Shown here: one piece after another, positions 41,994-47,017 of the stretch
Position numbering within the stretch: the stretch's first letter is position 1
Layout of the letters: the number at the start of each line of letters is the position of its first letter
Assembly (NCBI GenBank): GCA_015501595.1
Contig: JADNRX010000401.1
Location: 1-47,017 of the forward strand
DNA from: Hymenopellis radicata
Lineage: Eukaryota; Basidiomycota; Agaricomycetes; Agaricales; Physalacriaceae
DNA: 47,017 nucleotides
Direction: 5' to 3'
Made by a program: the position numbers and the translations under genes
The notes under the pieces: generated by a model
The model's database searches: none
The model's input: only the letters and a program-made list of their open reading frames with translations
What the model was told of the DNA's origin: nothing

Positions 41994-43950
41994 ATGTCTG
42001 TTTTCTTCCTCCCCACCATCATCGTCGACTTGCTCGCTCACTGCCGCCGTGCCTCAGCCCATTTGCCCTCCGTCTTCAACACCCTGGTACGTGTATTCGC
42101 TGGCTTCGCCGTCGACCAGGTCGCTGACGACTTATTCCAGATTTTTTGTGTGCGCTGTTTAGCGCGACGAGGACGACATTCATGCGCCTGGCGTCCTCGA
42201 ATATTTCGGTGTTCTACTGCTTACTCGGTGTGTCATTTCTCTAACTGGCCGTCACACTCTTCATTGACCATCTTTTTCTCAGACGTTGAGCAGGCCGTCG
42301 GGAACTCGCTGTGAGCTCGACCGGTAAGTTCTTGCGTCCCACCTTTCCTGAAGCCATCAATGACCTTTGCTGTAGATATACGCCGTCCCCACTATGGGAT
42401 TGAGCCCTGGAACAACGTATATTCGGGCGACTTTACCCGCTGCTCCCATCTTGCGACGAGCGCAGAGACTCGACTTGATGTGGTACGTCGCGCTTGCTCT
42501 TTCTTTCTTCCCTGAGCCTATCACTGACCACCTCTGACAGACCCTACGACGACGATGGACTTGGTGCATTACCCGCGTCGCTTGGGACGTTGTCTTCGCG
42601 ACGCGTCCTTGTCCCATTTGGCTTCGTGCCGGTGGGAGCGGTGCCTCTCTGAGTAGAGGACCACAAATTACCACCCCTCCTTCGACACCACAGGCATCGC
42701 CCACACCGGCTTCTTCAGCAAGATCGCCGCCGTCTCAGGCAGGATGCATCTTTAGATGGTGCCAAGACCTGGAGCACTGGCGGGTGTTTATGACCATGAG
42801 TCTTCATTCTTTGTGGGCGGAATCATGTTCGGGCTGGCGGGTTTCAGCCATACACCCTTGCCTGAACTTGAAGTTTCGTTCTGTTGGCAGGCGGCCTTGC
42901 ACGGTGAGTCCACTCACATTCAATGTAATGTCGAACTGATTGTTGAAAGGATTTTCGATTCCAAAGGCCTACGCGTAGCTAACGTGTCGGACGACTGCAA
43001 GATGAACCAGTGGAGTGACCCGGTAAGCCGACTTCCTTCTTTGGGCGCTCTGAACTAACTCGGTGAGATAGGTTAGGCCATGTGGACGACTACTAGTACT
43101 TTGGCCCGACACCACAACTGGATGATGATCTCAGTATGGCCGCCGCCTCTTTCATCGTTGGTCTTCGTAAGTTTACCCAAGTTGCCGTGAATTTTTCCTG
43201 TACTAACGGCAGTTATCACTCCTTTTAGGACTCAGCGACGACAACACTTGCCCAGTGCGCCTCTCCTCTGTCTGGACTAGCCGTGTATGGCTGCGGATCG
43301 TCCGACGTTGCTCCACCAAGATGGTGGGCGCGACGTCGGGGTATAGAACCCCAACGAAGAGGACAACCGCTGCTTTCGATGGACGGCGACTTCAAGACCA
43401 TCTGCACCCGGCGAGGACATCACTCTCAGGCTCGTCGAGCGAAGGTGAGGTTATGACTTTGGACCATTTCTTGATAGGCTGATCTCGGACTTTAGACGAA
43501 GTGTAAGTATATAGAACGACGGTAATAGAAGGAACGCGGCTAGGAGGTGTAGTCCATGTCGTTCGTACGACCCTGGGATGTGCACTACACCCGCCAGATG
43601 TGGGGCGGCGCGAGGGCGGGATGATTCTCGACTTTGAAGCGAGCGTCGGGATTCAAGGGAGGAGAGTTATTGTTGTGAGCCCTCTCACACGACGCGGAGC
43701 CCCGCCGCGCTCTGGTGAGCTTTGGTCTTTCTAGTCTGTGCTAATGAAATTGACGTCTTGCTCTAGACTTGTATTGCGACGAGTGTTGATGTCGGATCCG
43801 GGATTAGACATCTTCTTGTCGTTAGGCACACGGTTCTAACGAGGACCACTTTGCCAAGTCCTGGGTAAGTTCACGACACCTGTTAACCTTGTTCATACTA
43901 ACCTTGTGTTCTCACTAGACTTTGACCGCGGTTACATGGGACACGGCTAC
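41994..43950 (+). other. Intron-rich transcription-unit-like segment of unknown identity
   Basis: At least ten GT...CTRAY...AG segments of 46-65 nt occur on the plus strand, for example 42087-42140, 42228-42282, 42324-42375 (or from 42311), 42483-42540, 42904-42949, 43023-43071, 43166-43212, 43445-43495, 43715-43766 and 43865-43918. The spacing resembles a normal basidiomycete gene. From an ATG at 41994 one frame can be followed through the first five exons to 42903, but its Arg/Cys-rich composition is poor. Alternative exon frames read more protein-like (IYAVPTMGLSPGTTYIRATL, GIMFGLAGFSHTPLPELEVS) yet do not join. A decayed gene or an intron-containing non-coding RNA are both possible. I do not recognise any domain. 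Confidence 0.45.
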
Positions 43951-44402
43951 CGACCCCACGCCGAGCTGATGATGAAGTTGTATGCCGTAGCTATGTACCC
44001 CCGTCCAGCACGTAGACTAAACTCGGGGGGTATTCGTCGGTTCCTTCAATAGATAGCAGTAGTACCCTTAGTGTACATTGTATCTCTAACCGGTGGTTCA
44101 CGTTCTTCATAGTAAGTCCTCTCACATTTTCTGAAGCTACCTTCATACTGACAAGGATGCGTAGTATTTGACTTCCACTTTCCTCTAAGTTTGATTTCAC
44201 CGCATCGATGGCTTCCGCCAAGCACCACCACCCTCCACATGGCGAAACATCCCCTCAAGCACCACCCACAGTAAGAACACGATGCCCCCCGAAGTTACCA
44301 TACTCATGCATTCGCACCCCCTACGGGGAGGGAACGACGTGAGGTGCTGTGCAGACGAAGATCCTGTACGACAGGTACTGCTAAGCCGTCCCGTGTGGAT
44401 GC

Positions 44403-44838
44403 TTGATGAGCTCTGCAAGAATAGCATTAAGCGCCGTCGTCACGGCCAAAGCGACGTTAAGGGAAAGCCTCTGCGAGGTGAAGTTCCCGATTCCAAGCAT
44501 CCGAAGATGGCGTCCTGAGTTTGACCGTGCGGACGTAGGTGGCATACATCGCATTCCACGCCACCCCGAAACTCACCGTTGCAAAGGCCCATATCAAGCA
44601 AAGAATGACAGTCAAAGTGATACGCCGAGGGGACCATTGCCCACGTTGTACTAAGAATTGTAAGTTGATAGTTTCAGAAAATACACACGAACACACCCAT
44701 CAGACGCATCGTAGCGCCGAAGATCATGATATACAGCGCATAAGCGAAAACAGCGAGAATATGTGCATTTAGATAGTCGCCAATGAGACGTTGGACTGCT
44801 TCTTCGGAGAGACCGAGTTGTTCTGCGATGGTGGACAT
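44403..44838 (-). pseudogene. Truncated second copy of the 7-TM membrane protein gene
   Basis: The first two helices match the gene at 32235 (start MSTIAEQLGLSEEAVQRLIG, then AHILAVFAYALYIMIFGATM), and exon 2 continues to GVAWNAMYATYV. Deletions relative to copy A then shift the frame (TVKLRTPSSDAWNRELH). All sequence after the third exon equivalent is missing, because the duplication starts at 44403. It cannot encode the seven-helix protein. Confidence 0.85.
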
Positions 44839-45158
44839 TTCAGGGCGTAGCACACATACCAGCCTCATTAAATACCGTCGCTGAGCGCTCTGAGCTACAT
44901 GTAGCGAGATCAATATCACGGCGATATACAGTTAGTTTCGTATTGGATGGCCTTGGTCGGGCGCTCAGCGCTGATCCCTGCTAATCCTTGGCTGTGAAGA
45001 CCGCGAAGGTCGGGAACGAGCGTAGCAACAAGGGTTAATCTCATTCAGTCGTGAGGACCAGGATTTCTGTGGCGTTCACCAGTCAATACAAACGGAGCTT
45101 AAATCTATCTCCATGTCGATACAGGATTAAGAATAAACACGAGTCGATCAAAAGTGTA

Positions 45159-47017
45159 TCAATGTTCACTGCAAAGAAAGAACTCCAATCAATGTACGGT
45201 CTGATATACCCATAAAGGCGACGTACCACAAGTTAAACCCAACCTGATAGTTCCTCTTCGTATGCGTCGTCACAAACCTCGACCGCTCCTTCATCAGCGC
45301 CGTCCTATCCCTCTCCGTCTCCTCTCTCGTACAGGTGAACGTCAAAATATACTCACATATGACATCCACAATTTCCATTGGTAGACGCGAGTCAAGCAGT
45401 GCGTCGCGGCACTCGTTTGCAGCCCATTCGTATTGCCGCGGCGGCACGGACGTCGTTGAGGGGATCTTATTGTCGGGGTTGACCAGGAACAAGGCGAGGA
45501 TCTTGCGGTGGCCGGGTTTGGTGGCGTCTGCGAGTTTGAAGGGTTGGACCTGTGCGAACGGCTCACTCTACAAGTCCTGATATTAGAGAACGAACAACGG
45601 ACTTGATGTTGGTACACGTTAGGGAAAGCAATGCAGCGCCCTTGGCACGTCCGCACGTCACCCAGTTCTTGAACAAGCGGATGGCCACTACAGACGTCAT
45701 TAGTTCGTTGACATCGAAGATGTGACACAGATAAGTGCTCACCGCGCAAGTCCATAGATGAGATAGGTGCATTCCTCATCTTCTTGGCCGTGATAAAGCG
45801 GCTCGACAACAGATGTCCGGAAGGCAAGACAAGATTCGCCGATGTTGTCCTCGTCATAGTACTAAATGATTGCGGTGAATACAAGGTAAAGACGGAGGGG
45901 AAAGAGACTTGCGTAGATGAAGGTTGCCACAATTTCTTCGTTCAGCATGCCTATACAGCGCAGGTTCATGAGATGGTGCTATAGTCAACATAAGCAGTTT
46001 ACTTACCTTCCACGTGCCAACTTCCGCCAGCATACGATGGGTTTTCCGGCGTGAGCACAATATTAGCCAGCTTGACGATAATCTGAAGCGTCGCGCCAGC
46101 AAGGGACACGGTCTTCTTCACCCCGTCAAGTGCTCCGTCATACGCAGGTAACGGCCTCGGCAGCCGCTTCGTCAAACTGTTCTCGAACTCTTCGTAATCC
46201 TTATTCTTCCACCCCTGCGAGTTGATACCAAACTGGTCCGGACGGGGCACCCCAATCGACTTGCCGTCCTTTTCCCAGATACACGGGATAGTATGGACCT
46301 GCTCGTTGTTCTTTGTGTCGTGGTTCCACCGAGGCTCCGTCACCATGCGGGCTTTCGACAGCGGGTGCTTGAGACCAGAGAGTACGCGTTCGAACATGGG
46401 CACTGCGCGCGCGACGAGCTCTTCAATGACGGGGTACAGATCTGTGTGGGCATCCGGATGTAGATTGTTGATGTAGGCGCCTTTGGAGAGCGTGGCAGTG
46501 CCATTGTCGTCGATGAGAAAGTCGGAGGGTAGCCACGCAAAGGCGGTGGACACGAATTCCGCAGGACCACCCGAGGGCGCCAGAAAGTCGAAGCCGCCAT
46601 CCTCGGACTTTTGTAAGGACTTTCCGTAAGCGATGGGGTAGAGAGAGGGATGGACGAGGTCGAGGACTTGGTTGTTGGAACCTGGATGCCAATCCTTTTC
46701 TTCACCTTCTAGTTCTTCAACTCCTGCTAAGAGGCGGCCGAGCAGTTCTGGCGCCACCAAGGCATCCGACTTTCACACACGTTCGTAACAGGCGATCTCG
46801 ATTTCATTCTCACGAATACGCGCATAAGCCTCCAGTTCTTGCAAGACATAGTCGATCTTGAGTTAGGTGAGTCCCATATCCATAGTAGCCACACCGCGCT
46901 TACCATTTCTACTGTTAGCTTCCATTCTTCCTCGTCACGATTCTGGTCAAGAGCCTCCTGTCGCCACTTGGCCAGGATCTCGGGATTCTTCATCTTCTGT
47001 TGCCAGTCCGGCTTGTC
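45159..47017 (-). CDS. DUF4246 family protein, second copy, 5' end outside window
   Basis: This matches 32560-34418 almost base for base, including introns, the GC-AG intron (45912-45862), the terminal NLCEH and the in-frame TGA (46773-46775). The visible part starts within DKPDWQQKMKNPEILAKW of exon 1. If the shared TGA is a true nonsense mutation, both copies are dead and it predates the duplication or was spread by gene conversion. If the 54 nt segment around it is spliced, both could be functional. Confidence 0.75.

Larger units (their letters stand above)
44403..47017. repeat. Segmental duplication, copy B (window end)
   Basis: Direct copy of 31789-34418 with an offset of 12,614 bp at its left end and 12,599 bp through the DUF4246 gene, the difference being small deletions in the 7-TM part. 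The left breakpoint lies at TTGATGAGCTCTGC. The right end is cut by the window. Confidence 0.93.

Overview
This window reads as nuclear DNA of a mushroom-type basidiomycete (Agaricomycetes). The evidence is genes broken by many 45-60 nt introns with GTRNGT donors, CTRAY branch sites and YAG acceptors; families typical of that class (DUF4246, 7-TM serpentine membrane proteins, F-box-like leaf proteins, an MLKL_NTD-like helical bundle, an HMG-box-like family); an isolated eukaryotic tRNA-Ile(AAU); and a hAT-type MITE. No rRNA, CRISPR array, bacterial operon or telomere repeat was seen.

Layout. 1-2.6 kb: the 3' end of a coiled-coil gene and an intact five-exon HMG-box-like gene. 3.5-14.8 kb: a run of recognisable but frameshifted genes (GH37 trehalase, type-B carboxylesterase/lipase, medium-chain zinc-type oxidoreductase, a helical protein) surrounding F-box cluster A. 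15-20 kb: a short F-box gene, an MLKL_NTD-like gene and a small secreted Cys-containing protein, the last two lying between two direct repeats. 20.2-20.8 kb: the tRNA, then a 440 bp MITE with perfect 13 bp TIRs and an 8 bp target-site duplication. 21.5-27.5 kb: two intact divergent genes, a roughly 1,050 aa coiled-coil protein and a 531 aa alpha/beta-hydrolase lipase. 27.6-30.6 kb: F-box cluster B, a rearranged duplicate of cluster A. 31-34.8 kb: a 7-TM gene and a DUF4246 gene. 34.8-44.4 kb: a gene-poor accessory stretch with a G/T-rich tract, a tandem array of hairpin-bearing modules and an intron-rich unit I could not identify. 44.4-47.0 kb: a second, direct copy of the 7-TM/DUF4246 segment, truncated in the 7-TM gene and running off the window.

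Themes. The window combines intact housekeeping-type genes (25 kb region) with duplicated and decaying accessory genes. Two independent segmental duplications are visible. The second (31.8-34.4 kb against 44.4-47.0 kb) is essentially identical over the DUF4246 half but diverged over the 7-TM half. The most unusual structure is at 37.9-40.0 kb: seven GC-rich hairpins, three of them 54 bp double hairpins inside an outer stem. They recur every 268-439 bp, and six of them sit 2-23 nt downstream of an intron-like 3' end. I know no standard feature class that accounts for it. All gene models were spliced by eye. Frame sums were checked for the HMG-like, F-box F1/F2, lipase and secreted-protein genes; the others are less exact.
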